DNA from: an uncultured Megamonas sp.
Lineage (GTDB): Bacteria > Bacillota_C > Negativicutes > Selenomonadales > Selenomonadaceae
Direction: 5' to 3'
NCBI GenBank assembly: GCA_900556715.1
Contig: USPM01000015.1
Location: forward strand, 1 to 20,315
DNA length: 20,315 bases
Below the pieces are notes generated by a model, which did no database searches, was not told the origin of the DNA, and saw nothing but the letters and a program-made list of their open reading frames with translations. Positions 7,710 to 14,927 of this stretch are shown here, one piece after another. Both the position numbers and the translations under genes were made by a program. The stretch's first letter is position 1; the number at the start of each line of letters is the position of its first letter.

Positions 7710-8666
7710 TCACATATCATTTAAAATTCTAACAAAATCTTCCCTACAAATAGCCGAATTAAACTTCTGTCTCAAACTAGCACTGCCATACAAACCATGA
7801 GTATACCACGTAGCATGCTTTCTCATCTCACGAGGACCAATATAATCGCCCTTCCATTTTAAAAGCATATCTAAATGTTCTAAAATAACCTGTTTTCTTT
7901 CATCAATGCTAGGTTCACCAGGATCAACACCCGTAAACAAAAATTCTTTAAAGCGACGGAAAATCCAAGGATTACCCTGAGCCCCACGACCAATCATGAC
8001 AGCATCACAACCAGTACATTCAAAAATATTTTTTAAATCCTGGCAAGTTCTAACATCGCCATTACCGATAACAGGAATATCAACAGCCTGTTTAACCTCG
8101 CGAATAATATCCCAATCAGCATGACCACGATAAAATTCTTCTCTAGTTCTGCCATGAACAGCAATAGCATCAAGCCCAGCCTTTTGAGCAAGTCCAGCCA
8201 TTTCAACGACATTGCAGTGTTCACTATCCCAGCCCTTACGCATTTTCACAGTGACAGGCATATCTTTTACAGCTTCACGAGCAGCACACATAATTTCATA
8301 TGCTAAAACAGGATCTTTCATCAAAGCAGAACCTTCATTATTGCGGACTATCTTTGGTGCAGGACATCCCATATTTATATCAATCATATCACAGCAATCT
8401 AAAGAAGCTACAAAACTAGCCGCTTTATACATACGTTCAGGATTGCCACTGAATAATTGAATAGCCAAAGGTCTTTGTTCAGGAACAGTCTTAAGCATTT
8501 CTAAAGTTCGTTCATTGCGAAAATTAATACCTTGATCACTGACCATTTCAGAATAAACAAGACCACAGCCCATGCGTTGAGCCAAAATACAATAAGCAGT
8601 ATCAGTTACACCTGCCATAGGTGCCAAAAAAACGGGAGTAGTTATTTCTAAGTTTCCTATTTTCAT
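7710..8666 (-). CDS. dusB: tRNA-dihydrouridine synthase, DusB type
   Basis: A 318-residue flavoenzyme that reduces uridine to dihydrouridine in the D-loop of tRNAs with FMN and NAD(P)H. The TIM-barrel FMN-binding start is PVFLAPMAGVTD (11-22). The catalytic cysteine is Cys101 in INMGCPAPK, followed by GSALM. VKMRKGWD, VHGRTREEFYRG and IGNGDV are the usual FMN/phosphate and tRNA-contact motifs, and IGRGAQGNPWIF closes the barrel. Length is typical. Its ATG overlaps the TGA of coaX by 4 bp (ATGA), so the two are very likely translationally coupled. It is the last gene of birA-coaX-dusB, an arrangement familiar in Firmicutes. The DusB rather than DusA/C label rests on the sequence style and this context. 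Confidence 0.93.
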   Translation of the reverse strand: MKIGNLEITTPVFLAPMAGVTDTAYCILAQRMGCGLVYSEMVSDQGINFRNERTLEMLKTVPEQRPLAIQLFSGNPERMYKAASFVASLDCCDMIDINMGCPAPKIVRNNEGSALMKDPVLAYEIMCAAREAVKDMPVTVKMRKGWDSEHCNVVEMAGLAQKAGLDAIAVHGRTREEFYRGHADWDIIREVKQAVDIPVIGNGDVRTCQDLKNIFECTGCDAVMIGRGAQGNPWIFRRFKEFLFTGVDPGEPSIDERKQVILEHLDMLLKWKGDYIGPREMRKHATWYTHGLYGSASLRQKFNSAICREDFVRILNDM

Positions 8667-9481
8667 AAATTATTTGAAGGCTTATTTTTTAACCTTTCCA
8701 AGTACCCCTTTCTAGAAGCAGCATTACGTTCATAAAGAACACGAAGACCAGTCAATGTTAAGAAATGATCTGTTTTATCAATAGTGCTAGATTCTTCTGC
8801 AATCATGCGAGCAAGACCACCAGTTGCGATTACAGTCATATCCTTACCATATTCTTTTTTTATGCGATTTACAATGCCATCGATTTGTCCTACAGCACCA
8901 TAAATAATACCTGCTTGCATATTAGTAGTTGTATTATGACAGATTATATTTTTAGGTGTAACAAGTTCAATACGAGGTAAATTAGCAGCCTTTTGGAATA
9001 AAGCATCAGCAGACATACCTATACCAGGAGCAATCACACCACCTAAAAAATCACCTTTTTCATTGACAACATCAAATGTAGTAGCAGTACCAATATCTAT
9101 TACAATCAAAGGACCACCGAATTGTTCAAATGCTCCTACAACATTTACAATACGGTCAGCACCTAAAAGACGTGGATTTTCATAAACTAAGCGGATACCA
9201 GTTTTAATACCAGGACCAACTAATAAAGGCTTTATTTTAAAATAGCGTTCACACATTTTGCTAATAGGAATAACAAGAGGTGGAACAACAGATGAAATAA
9301 TGATATCGTCGATATCATTCATATCCATACCTTGAAAACGGAACAACTCATTTATGAGCATACCATACTCATCGCCTGTTTTTTGTCGGTCGGTGGAAAT
9401 ACGCCAATGACGGTAAAGTTGTTTACCTTCATAAGCCCCCATAACAATATTGCTGTTACCAATATCAAAAACTAATAACAT
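8663..9481 (-). CDS. coaX: Type III pantothenate kinase
   Basis: A 272-residue kinase of the ASKHA fold that phosphorylates pantothenate in the first step of coenzyme A synthesis. The phosphate-1 motif FDIGNSN is at 5-11, GADRIVN at 107-113 carries the presumed catalytic Asp109, the second phosphate motif IDIGTATTFDVV is at 128-139, and GGVIAPG follows. CoaX enzymes are insensitive to CoA feedback and use a monovalent cation. I place the start at the ATG at 9481 rather than the in-frame ATG at 9493, because GGAGG overlaps that upstream codon and sits 6 nt before 9481. It lies 20 bp after birA and overlaps dusB by 4 bp, so the three probably share a transcript. Biotin and CoA supply acyl-carboxylation chemistry together. 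Confidence 0.93.
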   Translation of the reverse strand: MLLVFDIGNSNIVMGAYEGKQLYRHWRISTDRQKTGDEYGMLINELFRFQGMDMNDIDDIIISSVVPPLVIPISKMCERYFKIKPLLVGPGIKTGIRLVYENPRLLGADRIVNVVGAFEQFGGPLIVIDIGTATTFDVVNEKGDFLGGVIAPGIGMSADALFQKAANLPRIELVTPKNIICHNTTTNMQAGIIYGAVGQIDGIVNRIKKEYGKDMTVIATGGLARMIAEESSTIDKTDHFLTLTGLRVLYERNAASRKGYLERLKNKPSNNL

Positions 9482-9501
9482 TTTTTCCTCCATCTGTGAG
9501 T

Positions 9502-10482
9502 TTAGCGACTTTGTGCTGGTCTAATAGATACATCGCCTGCTAACACACGTTTTATTTGTCCATCAATATTTACGAGAAGGGCACCATCATCATCAATATC
9601 TACGGCAATACCTTCTAGAGTTTCATTTGTGCCAATTACACGAATATGTTGGTTTAAAGTTATAGAATATCTACGCCACTCATCAAGAATAGGTGCAAAA
9701 CCTTCCTCTTGACAGATTATATACAAATGTTCTAAGTAATACAAGATTTTATTTAAAAGTTTTAAACGAGAAATTTTTTGACCTGTAATTTGACTCAAAG
9801 AAGTAGCTATATCTTGAATATCTTCAGGCATATCTTCCTTATCAATATTAACATTGATTCCCATACCAATAATTATATAATTGATGCAATCCATTTCTGC
9901 ATTCATTTCTGTTAAAATACCAACTAATTTTTTCCCTTGATATAATATATCATTAGGCCATTTAATACCTACTTTTACACCTGTAACATCCTCGATAGCT
10001 TTAGTAATAGCTGTAGCAGCCATTAAAGTACATTTTGGTGCTTCTTGAGGTAAAAATTTAGGCTTTAAGATAACAGAAAACCAAATTCCCTTATATTTAG
10101 GTGAGAAAAATGAACGAGATAATCTACCTCTACCACCATCTTGTTCTTCACTAATGACGATAGTACCATCTTTGACACCTTGAAGTGCGAGTTTTTTAGC
10201 TTGAGTATTTGTAGAGTCTACACTATCAAAATAATGAATATCTGAACCTAAGATTTTAGTAGTAAGTGAAGATTTTATTTCTTCGCTAGAAAGTAAATCT
10301 GGAGAATCAATTAAACGATAACCACTTCTAGGTACACTTTCAATATTATAGCCATTATCTCGAAGAGCTTTAATATGTTTCCAGATAGCAGTTCGAGAGA
10401 CTTTTAGTGTATCAGCTAAATATTCGCCAGATAAAAATTTGTTACGATTTTGTTTTAATAAATTTAAGATTTGAGAACGCAT
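9502..10482 (-). CDS. birA: Bifunctional biotin--[acetyl-CoA-carboxylase] ligase / biotin repressor
   Basis: A 326-residue class II BirA. An N-terminal winged helix-turn-helix (about 3-57, recognition part LKVSRTAIWKHIKAL) shows it can also repress DNA. The catalytic core starts with FDSVDSTN (85-92), carries the biotinyl-AMP loop GGRGRLSRS (116-124) and KWPNDI (174-179) with the following basic GKKLVGIL, and ends in a small SH3-like domain from about 275. The loop has Ser where many homologues have Gly (GRGRxGR). It attaches biotin to acceptor lysines of carboxylases or decarboxylases. There is no good ribosome-binding site before the ATG at 10482; instead a 17-bp palindrome fills that spot, so translation may be weak or the palindrome regulatory. 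The gene is first of birA-coaX-dusB and divergent from the ASCH gene. Confidence 0.93.
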   Translation of the reverse strand: MRSQILNLLKQNRNKFLSGEYLADTLKVSRTAIWKHIKALRDNGYNIESVPRSGYRLIDSPDLLSSEEIKSSLTTKILGSDIHYFDSVDSTNTQAKKLALQGVKDGTIVISEEQDGGRGRLSRSFFSPKYKGIWFSVILKPKFLPQEAPKCTLMAATAITKAIEDVTGVKVGIKWPNDILYQGKKLVGILTEMNAEMDCINYIIIGMGINVNIDKEDMPEDIQDIATSLSQITGQKISRLKLLNKILYYLEHLYIICQEEGFAPILDEWRRYSITLNQHIRVIGTNETLEGIAVDIDDDGALLVNIDGQIKRVLAGDVSIRPAQSR

Positions 10483-10490
10483 AATAAAAA

Positions 10491-10507
10491 TTGTTATAAA
10501 ATAACAA
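10491..10507 (-). promoter_or_regulatory. Palindrome just upstream of birA
   Basis: TTGTTAT and ATAACAA arms surround a 3-nt centre, 8 nt before the birA start and in place of a normal ribosome-binding site. The outer TTGTTA/TAACAA resembles BirA half-sites, but the usual spacing between those is about 14-16 nt, so this is not a standard biotin operator. It may be an mRNA hairpin or a site for another protein. The rest of the 258-bp gap to the ASCH gene is very AT-rich and holds no gene I can support. Confidence 0.4.
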
Positions 10508-10740
10508 TAGCTACCCTCTTTTCATAAAAGTTTTAACCATAATACAATTATAATTATAATAAATATTTTAATAAAAATCTTGATTGTTAAAATATATAAT
10601 AGCTTATGAAACTCATATTCGCAATAAAGTTAGATAAATTTTATGAGAAAAAAGGATTTTTACAAATTTTAGTAAAATATAATATATATAACTTAAATTT
10701 AAGAAATAAATTATATTTTATAAATTGGAGGCTGATTATA

Positions 10741-11085
10741 ATGATGGCATTAAACTTTCAAGCAAAAAAACATGAAGAACTGATTATGTCACGTAAAAAA
10801 AATTGTACTGTTCGTTTAGGTGATGTTCGTAATCAATATCCAGAAAGTTCTATAGTATGGATTACTACTGGTAAAAAATATGAAGTGAAAAAAAGATTAT
10901 ATACAGCAATCATTGATAAGGTTCGTGTGAAGAAATTTGCGGAATTGACTTCAAGAGATTTAGGTCATCAAAATCCAGAAATTGATTCATTAGAAGGTTT
11001 ACGTTTAGATTTTGAAAATATTTATCAGCGTAGAATTACTTTAGATGATACTGTAACAGTAATATATTTTTCTGAAGTTCTTTAA
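10741..11085 (+). CDS. ASCH-domain protein
   Basis: A 114-residue protein made up almost entirely of one ASCH-like domain, a PUA-related beta-barrel usually linked with RNA or nucleotide chemistry. The segment EELIMSRKKNCTVRLGD matches the family pattern of a short helix followed by a T-(I/V)-R loop with basic residues. It continues through IVWITTGKKYEVKKRLYTAII and ends VTVIYFSEVL. The start is the first of two ATGs (10741, 10744), since GGAGG at 10727-10731 is 9 nt before it. An in-frame upstream extension to 10606 lacks a ribosome-binding site and reads like AT-rich noncoding DNA. It is divergent from birA and lies just before two tRNA genes, with a terminator-like hairpin in between. The specific substrate is unknown; some ASCH relatives are amidohydrolases of modified cytidine, but nothing here proves that. 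Confidence 0.75.
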   Translation: MMALNFQAKKHEELIMSRKKNCTVRLGDVRNQYPESSIVWITTGKKYEVKKRLYTAIIDKVRVKKFAELTSRDLGHQNPEIDSLEGLRLDFENIYQRRITLDDTVTVIYFSEVL

Positions 11086-11097
11086 GATTTTTTGAAT

Positions 11098-11143
11098 AAT
11101 AAGCTATTTTTTCATTAGCAAAATGGTGAGAAAATAGCTTATT
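11098..11143 (+). terminator. Long hairpin after the ASCH gene
   Basis: AATAAGCTATTTT (from 11098) pairs with AAAATAGCTTATT (to 11143). The arms are long and nearly perfect, but the T-run after them is broken (ATTTATTAGGCTTTTT). It probably ends the ASCH transcript. Confidence 0.6.
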
Positions 11144-11197
11144 TATTAGGCTTTTTGAGGTCTTAAAAAATTTTTTAAAATTTTTTCGAAAAAGTTG

Positions 11198-11226
11198 TTG
11201 ACAAAATAGTTCTTTATGCATATAAT
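11198..11226 (+). promoter_or_regulatory. tRNA operon promoter
   Basis: TTGACA (11198-11203), 17-bp spacer, TATAAT (11221-11226): a full consensus match, fitting a highly expressed tRNA unit. The expected start is near 11233, about 36 nt before the tRNA-Gly gene. Confidence 0.92.
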
Positions 11227-11268
11227 AATACATGTCGCTGATACAGCGGCAGACAAAAAACGTCAAAT

Positions 11269-11343
11269 GCGGAAGTAGCTCAGTGGTAGAGCATCACCTT
11301 GCCAAGGTGAGGGTCGCGAGTTCGAGCCTCGTTTTCCGCTCCA
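11269..11343 (+). tRNA. tRNA-Gly (anticodon GCC), CCA encoded
   Basis: The acceptor arm GCGGAAG pairs with TTTCCGC (one G-U), the D-arm is GCTCAGTGGTAGAGC, the anticodon arm TCACC-TTGCCAA-GGTGA shows anticodon GCC, and the T-loop carries TTCGAGC. TCCA ends the gene. It is followed 3 nt later by tRNA-Cys. Confidence 0.97.
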
Positions 11344-11346
11344 GAC

Positions 11347-11421
<75 letters not shown>

Positions 11422-11433
11422 AATGAATTTATT

Positions 11434-11465
11434 ATGCACTGTGTGATTGCACAGTGCATTTTTTG
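11434..11465 (+). terminator. Terminator of the tRNA-Gly/tRNA-Cys operon
   Basis: ATGCACTGTG (11434-11443) pairs perfectly with CACAGTGCAT (11450-11459) around a 6-nt loop and runs into six Ts. Confidence 0.95.
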
Positions 11466-11474
11466 TTATATAAT
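11447..11474 (+). promoter_or_regulatory. Candidate dut-rarA promoter overlapping the tRNA terminator
   Basis: A perfect TATAAT at 11469-11474 lies 38 nt before the dut start. The hexamer 16 bp upstream is TTGCAC (11447-11452), which falls in the loop and 3' arm of the preceding terminator and matches the -35 poorly. The -10 is convincing; the -35 is not. Confidence 0.45.
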
Positions 11475-11511
11475 AAAAAATAATTAAAATAAATTTTAGG
11501 GAGTTGTTTTT

Positions 11512-11961
11512 TTGCGTAGACGTGGATTTGAGATAGTAAGTAGTTTTGAAGATAAAAAAATAAATTTGCCGATGAGAAAGACTAATAAATCAGCAGGTTA
11601 TGATATCGAAGCTGCTGAAGATAAAATAGTAAAAGCAGGGCAAATGGCAGTGATAGCAACAGGATTAAAAGCTTATATGCAAGATGATGAATATTTAGGT
11701 ATACATATTCGTTCTAGTTTGGCTTTTAAAAAACATTTAAATTTGGTAAATTCTCAGGGTGTCATTGATGCTGATTATTATAATAATGAAGACAATGAAG
11801 GGCATATAATGATTGGCTTAATAAATTTTGGTGATGAAGATGTGGAAATTACTAAGGGTATGAGAATAGCTCAAGCCATTTTTTATAAATTTTTGACTGT
11901 AGATGATGAAAAAAATGTTGATATTATAAGAAGTGGTGGCTTTGGTTCAACAGGAGAATAA
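11512..11961 (+). CDS. dut: dUTP diphosphatase (trimeric dUTPase)
   Basis: A 149-residue trimeric dUTPase that hydrolyses dUTP to dUMP and pyrophosphate, keeping uracil out of DNA and supplying dUMP for thymidylate. All five family motifs are visible: AGYDI (28-32), IRSSLA (66-71), GVIDADYY (83-90), GMRIAQAIF (116-124) and the C-terminal GGFGSTGE (142-149) that closes over the substrate. Motif 2 reads RSSLA rather than the commoner RSGLA. The start is a TTG at 11512, with AGGGAG 8 nt upstream (11498-11503); there is no in-frame ATG before residue 21, so TTG is required to keep motif 1 in its normal context. It is followed by rarA with 1 bp between them. Confidence 0.9.
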   Translation: MRRRGFEIVSSFEDKKINLPMRKTNKSAGYDIEAAEDKIVKAGQMAVIATGLKAYMQDDEYLGIHIRSSLAFKKHLNLVNSQGVIDADYYNNEDNEGHIMIGLINFGDEDVEITKGMRIAQAIFYKFLTVDDEKNVDIIRSGGFGSTGE

Positions 11962-11962
11962 T

Positions 11963-13321
11963 ATGCAAGATTTAGATTTATTTTCAGCAATGGCTAGTGA
12001 AAATAATGAAACTGTAAATAAAAATACCATAGAGATGGATGAAGATTATCGTCCATTAGCCGAGAAAATGAGACCACGTAATTTTGATGAATATATAGGA
12101 CAGGAAAAAATACTGGGCAAAAAATCATTTTTGCGTAGAATGGTACAAGAAGATAAAATTCCTTCGATGATTTTATATGGCCCTCCAGGTACAGGAAAGA
12201 CAACGCTCGCAAAAATGATTGCAGGTATGACAAAAAGTGATTTTTCTCGATTAAATGCGGTGTCTGCTGGTATCTCTGATGTGCGTAAAATCATTGAAAA
12301 AGCTGATGAAAATAGAAGATATTATCGTAAACGTACAATTATATTTTTAGATGAAATACATCGCTTTAATAAAGCTCAACAAGACGTATTATTGCCTTAT
12401 GTTGAAGATGGCAGAATTATTTTAATTGGAGCTACTACAGAAAATCCATATTTTGAGGTAAATCATGCGTTATTATCTAGAGTTCGTGTAGTAAAATTAG
12501 AATTATTAGATGAACAAAATTTGATTAATATCTTAAAATTAGCTTTAGAAGATAAAGTCCGCGGTTTAGGTAAATATAACTTTAAATATGATGATGAAAC
12601 GTTATCGACAATAGCTCAATATGCTGGTGGCGATGCTAGAGTAGCTTTAAATATATTAGAACAAGCAAGCGATGTGGCAATAGAAGAGAATCATGTCATA
12701 AATAAAAATATAGTAGAAAGTATTATCAGCGAAAAAATTCAAACATATGATAAAAATGGTGATAATCATTATGATATAGTGTCTGCATTCATCAAGAGTA
12801 TGAGAGGTAGTGATCCTGATGCGGCATTACATTATTTAGCAAGAATGTTAGTAGCAGGTGAAGATATTAATTTTATTGCTCGAAGAATAGCTATCTGTGC
12901 CTCTGAAGATGTAGGCAATGCAGATCCACAAGCATTGGTTTTAGCTATGGCTACAGTACAAGCTGTTCAATTTTTGGGTATGCCTGAAGCCCGAATACCG
13001 CTTGCACAAGCAGTGACTTATATAGCATGTGCTCCTAAGAGTAATGCTAGTTATTTAGCTATTGATAAAGCGATAGAACAAGTAAAAAGCCAAGATTGTG
13101 GACAAGTGCCAATACATTTAAGAGATTGTCATTATAAAGGTGCTAAAAAACTCGGTCATGGTGTAGATTATAAATATGCCCACGATTATCCGTATCATAT
13201 AGTTAAACAACAGTATTTGCCTGATAAAATAAAAAATGCTAGATATTATATGCCAACATCAAATGGATATGAAGAAAAAATCGGTAAATATATGCAGTTT
13301 TGTGAAAAAATAAAAGCTTAA
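11963..13321 (+). CDS. rarA: Replication-associated recombination protein A (RarA/MgsA AAA+ ATPase)
   Basis: A 452-residue AAA+ ATPase of the clamp-loader group that acts at stalled replication forks and interacts with single-strand-binding protein in studied bacteria. Walker A is GPPGTGKTT (73-81), Walker B IIFLDEIHRFNKAQQD, sensor 1 GATTENPYFEVN with the arginine-finger region LLSRVRVV, and sensor 2 lies in GGDARVALNILE. The C-terminal half, with IARRIAICASEDVGNADP and IPLAQAVTYIACAPKSN, is the family tetramerisation domain. Full length. I use the ATG at 11963, which follows AGGAG (11952-11956) by 6 nt and lies 1 bp after the dut stop; an earlier in-frame ATG at 11933 is inside dut. The coupling to dut suggests one DNA-maintenance transcript. 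Confidence 0.95.
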   Translation: MQDLDLFSAMASENNETVNKNTIEMDEDYRPLAEKMRPRNFDEYIGQEKILGKKSFLRRMVQEDKIPSMILYGPPGTGKTTLAKMIAGMTKSDFSRLNAVSAGISDVRKIIEKADENRRYYRKRTIIFLDEIHRFNKAQQDVLLPYVEDGRIILIGATTENPYFEVNHALLSRVRVVKLELLDEQNLINILKLALEDKVRGLGKYNFKYDDETLSTIAQYAGGDARVALNILEQASDVAIEENHVINKNIVESIISEKIQTYDKNGDNHYDIVSAFIKSMRGSDPDAALHYLARMLVAGEDINFIARRIAICASEDVGNADPQALVLAMATVQAVQFLGMPEARIPLAQAVTYIACAPKSNASYLAIDKAIEQVKSQDCGQVPIHLRDCHYKGAKKLGHGVDYKYAHDYPYHIVKQQYLPDKIKNARYYMPTSNGYEEKIGKYMQFCEKIKA

Positions 13322-13323
13322 TT

Positions 13324-13352
13324 TTGACAAAAAAGCATTAGTTTGTTAGTAT
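13324..13352 (+). promoter_or_regulatory. Candidate mnmA promoter
   Basis: TTGACA (13324-13329), 17-bp spacer, TAGTAT (13347-13352). The -35 is perfect and the -10 matches four of six bases. It begins 2 nt after the rarA stop; I see no terminator between rarA and mnmA, so read-through is also possible. Confidence 0.6.
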
Positions 13353-13427
13353 ATGAATATATCTTAGTGAATTACTAGGAAATATAAATGCGTTATTTGT
13401 AGATAGATTTTTAGAGGGGAAAAGAAG

Positions 13428-14495
13428 ATGAAAAAAAAGGTAGCAGTAGCTATGAGTGGTGGCGTAGACAGTTCGCTTACAGCTGCTTTATTGATAGAAC
13501 AAGGTTATGATGTCATTGGTGTAACTATGACTTTAAGTGAAGAAAGTAGAGAAGCAGGCGGTTCAACAGCTGTCAGTGATGCTAAGAAAGTAGCAGATGC
13601 TTTGAATATTCCGCATTATGTAGTTAATTATCATAAAAAATTTAAAGATGATGTAATAAAATATTTTATCAGTGAATATGCGAAAGGCAGAACACCTAAT
13701 CCTTGTGTGAGATGTAATAATACTGTAAAGTTTGGTAGTTTGTTAAAAGATTGCTTAGAATTAGGTGCAGATTATGTGGCTACTGGTCATTATGCACGTA
13801 TTGAGCAAGATGAAAATACAGGTAGATATTTATTAAAAAAAGGATTAGATGAAAGAAAAGATCAATCATATGTTTTATATACATTGACTCAAGATGTATT
13901 AAAACATTTCATGTTACCACTTGGAAATTATAGTAAGGAAAAAACTCGCGAGTTAGCAGGAAAAATGGATTTGCCAGTGGCTAATAAGCCTGAAAGTCAG
14001 GAGATTTGTTTTATTCCAAATGATGATTATAAAGCTTATTTAAAAGCAAAAGCACCACATATTTTAAAACCTGGTGATATTGTTGATGTCAATGGCAATA
14101 AATTAGGTCGACATGAAGGTGTACCATTATATACAGTAGGACAGCGAAAGGGCTTAGGAATAGCTGCTGCTCATCCATTATATGTAGTTGGTCTTGATGT
14201 GAGACGCAATAGAGTGATTGTAGGCGAAAATAAAGATGTTTTTGCCAAAGGATTAGTAGCAAAAAATTTAAATTTTATTACTCGAGATGATTTTGAGGAA
14301 AAATTTATGACTACGGCTAAAATTCGCTATGGTGCTAAAGAATGTGAATGCACTGTGGAACCATTAGATAATGGTAATTTAGCTAAGATTTTGTTTAGTG
14401 AACCGCAAAGAGCAATAACACCAGGGCAATCTGTAGTATTTTATGATAATGAAATTGTTGTTGGTGGCGGTACAATAAAAAATATAATAAGATGA
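13428..14495 (+). CDS. mnmA: tRNA-specific 2-thiouridylase
   Basis: A 355-residue PP-loop enzyme that puts sulfur on C2 of wobble uridine 34 in tRNA-Lys, -Glu and -Gln, using ATP and persulfide relayed from a cysteine desulfurase. The N-terminal nucleotide-binding motif is AMSGGVDSS (8-16). The two catalytic cysteines are Cys93 in TPNPCVRCN and Cys194 in ESQEICFIP, with GHYAR and YTVGQRKGLG in the positions expected of the family. Cys96, also in the CVRC pair, is common in Firmicutes. The ATG at 13428 follows AGGGGAA at a normal distance. It has a candidate promoter at 13324 and a terminator at 14502. No iscS/nifS neighbour is seen, so the sulfur donor must be encoded elsewhere. Confidence 0.95.
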   Translation: MKKKVAVAMSGGVDSSLTAALLIEQGYDVIGVTMTLSEESREAGGSTAVSDAKKVADALNIPHYVVNYHKKFKDDVIKYFISEYAKGRTPNPCVRCNNTVKFGSLLKDCLELGADYVATGHYARIEQDENTGRYLLKKGLDERKDQSYVLYTLTQDVLKHFMLPLGNYSKEKTRELAGKMDLPVANKPESQEICFIPNDDYKAYLKAKAPHILKPGDIVDVNGNKLGRHEGVPLYTVGQRKGLGIAAAHPLYVVGLDVRRNRVIVGENKDVFAKGLVAKNLNFITRDDFEEKFMTTAKIRYGAKECECTVEPLDNGNLAKILFSEPQRAITPGQSVVFYDNEIVVGGGTIKNIIR

Positions 14496-14501
14496 GAGTT
14501 T

Positions 14502-14542
14502 AAATAGGCGAGAAAATATACTCTTGCCTATTTATTTTTTTT
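14502..14542 (+). terminator. Terminator after mnmA
   Basis: AAATAGGC (14502-14509) pairs with GCCTATTT (14526-14533), extended by AGA/TCT, and is followed by a T-rich run. It separates mnmA from the feo promoter. Confidence 0.85.
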
Positions 14543-14570
14543 ATTTTATTGAAAACAAATATCATTTTTA

Positions 14571-14599
14571 TTGACAAAGATTATCATTTACTATATAAT
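14571..14599 (+). promoter_or_regulatory. feo operon promoter
   Basis: TTGACA (14571-14576), exactly 17 bp, TATAAT (14594-14599): full consensus. A Fur-box match overlaps the -35 and spacer, so it should be strong when iron is low and shut off by Fe-Fur. Confidence 0.9.
14573..14591. promoter_or_regulatory. Fur box over the feo promoter
   Basis: The 19 bp GACAAAGATTATCATTTAC match the classical Fur consensus (GATAATGATAATCATTATC) at 14 positions. A second, weaker AT-rich near-palindrome, GAAATAATAATTATTTTC, lies downstream at 14613-14630 and could be an additional operator. Iron control of feo is the expected biology; binding itself is inferred. Confidence 0.75.
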
Positions 14600-14683
14600 G
14601 CAGTTGTTAATAGAAATAATAATTATTTTCAATGAAGTAAATATAGATAGTTGAATATATATACATTGGAGGTTAAATATATA

Positions 14684-14908
14684 ATGACATTAAAAGATGC
14701 AAAGCCAGGAATGGTAGTTAAGGTGGAAAATATAGAAGCTTCAGAATTAAAAGAGCGTCTTATGAGTATGGGCATGATAAAAGGAACAAAGGTAAAGGTA
14801 TTGCGTTCCGCACCGCTTGGTGACCCAATTGCGATATCTATTCGTTCTTTTAATATGTCTATTCGTTTATCAGATGCAGCCAAAATAGCAGTTACTCAAA
14901 CTGTTTAA
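14684..14908 (+). CDS. feoA: Ferrous iron transport protein A
   Basis: A 74-residue SH3-like FeoA protein, the small cytosolic partner of FeoB in Fe(II) uptake. It shows LKDAKPGMVVKVENIEA, then LKERLMSMGMIKGTKVKVLRSAPLGDPI, and closes with ISIRSFNMSIRLSDAAKI, the usual beta-barrel pattern. I start at the ATG at 14684, with GGAGG at 14668-14672, 11 nt upstream; a longer in-frame reading from 14651 (TTG) would place the ribosome-binding site inside the gene. It is first in the Fur-controlled operon, 19 bp before feoB. Confidence 0.93.
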   Translation: MTLKDAKPGMVVKVENIEASELKERLMSMGMIKGTKVKVLRSAPLGDPIAISIRSFNMSIRLSDAAKIAVTQTV

Positions 14909-14927
14909 TAATGGGAGGGAGATAACA

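Noticed and set aside
8033..8460. Open frames opposite or shifted within dusB (8033-8224, 8121-8306, 8212-8460)
   Set aside because: Shadows of the well-conserved dusB frame, with no family resemblance or ribosome-binding site.
10491..10507. Classical biotin operator before birA
   Set aside because: The half-sites are only 3 bp apart instead of about 14-16, so it is reported only as an unexplained palindrome.
10606..10740. 45-residue N-terminal extension of the ASCH protein
   Set aside because: It has no ribosome-binding site, biased AT-rich content, and the GGAGG before 10741 would be internal.
11036..11266. Minus-strand ORF over the ASCH terminator and tRNA promoter
   Set aside because: It consists of the hairpin and promoter read backwards and has no domain.
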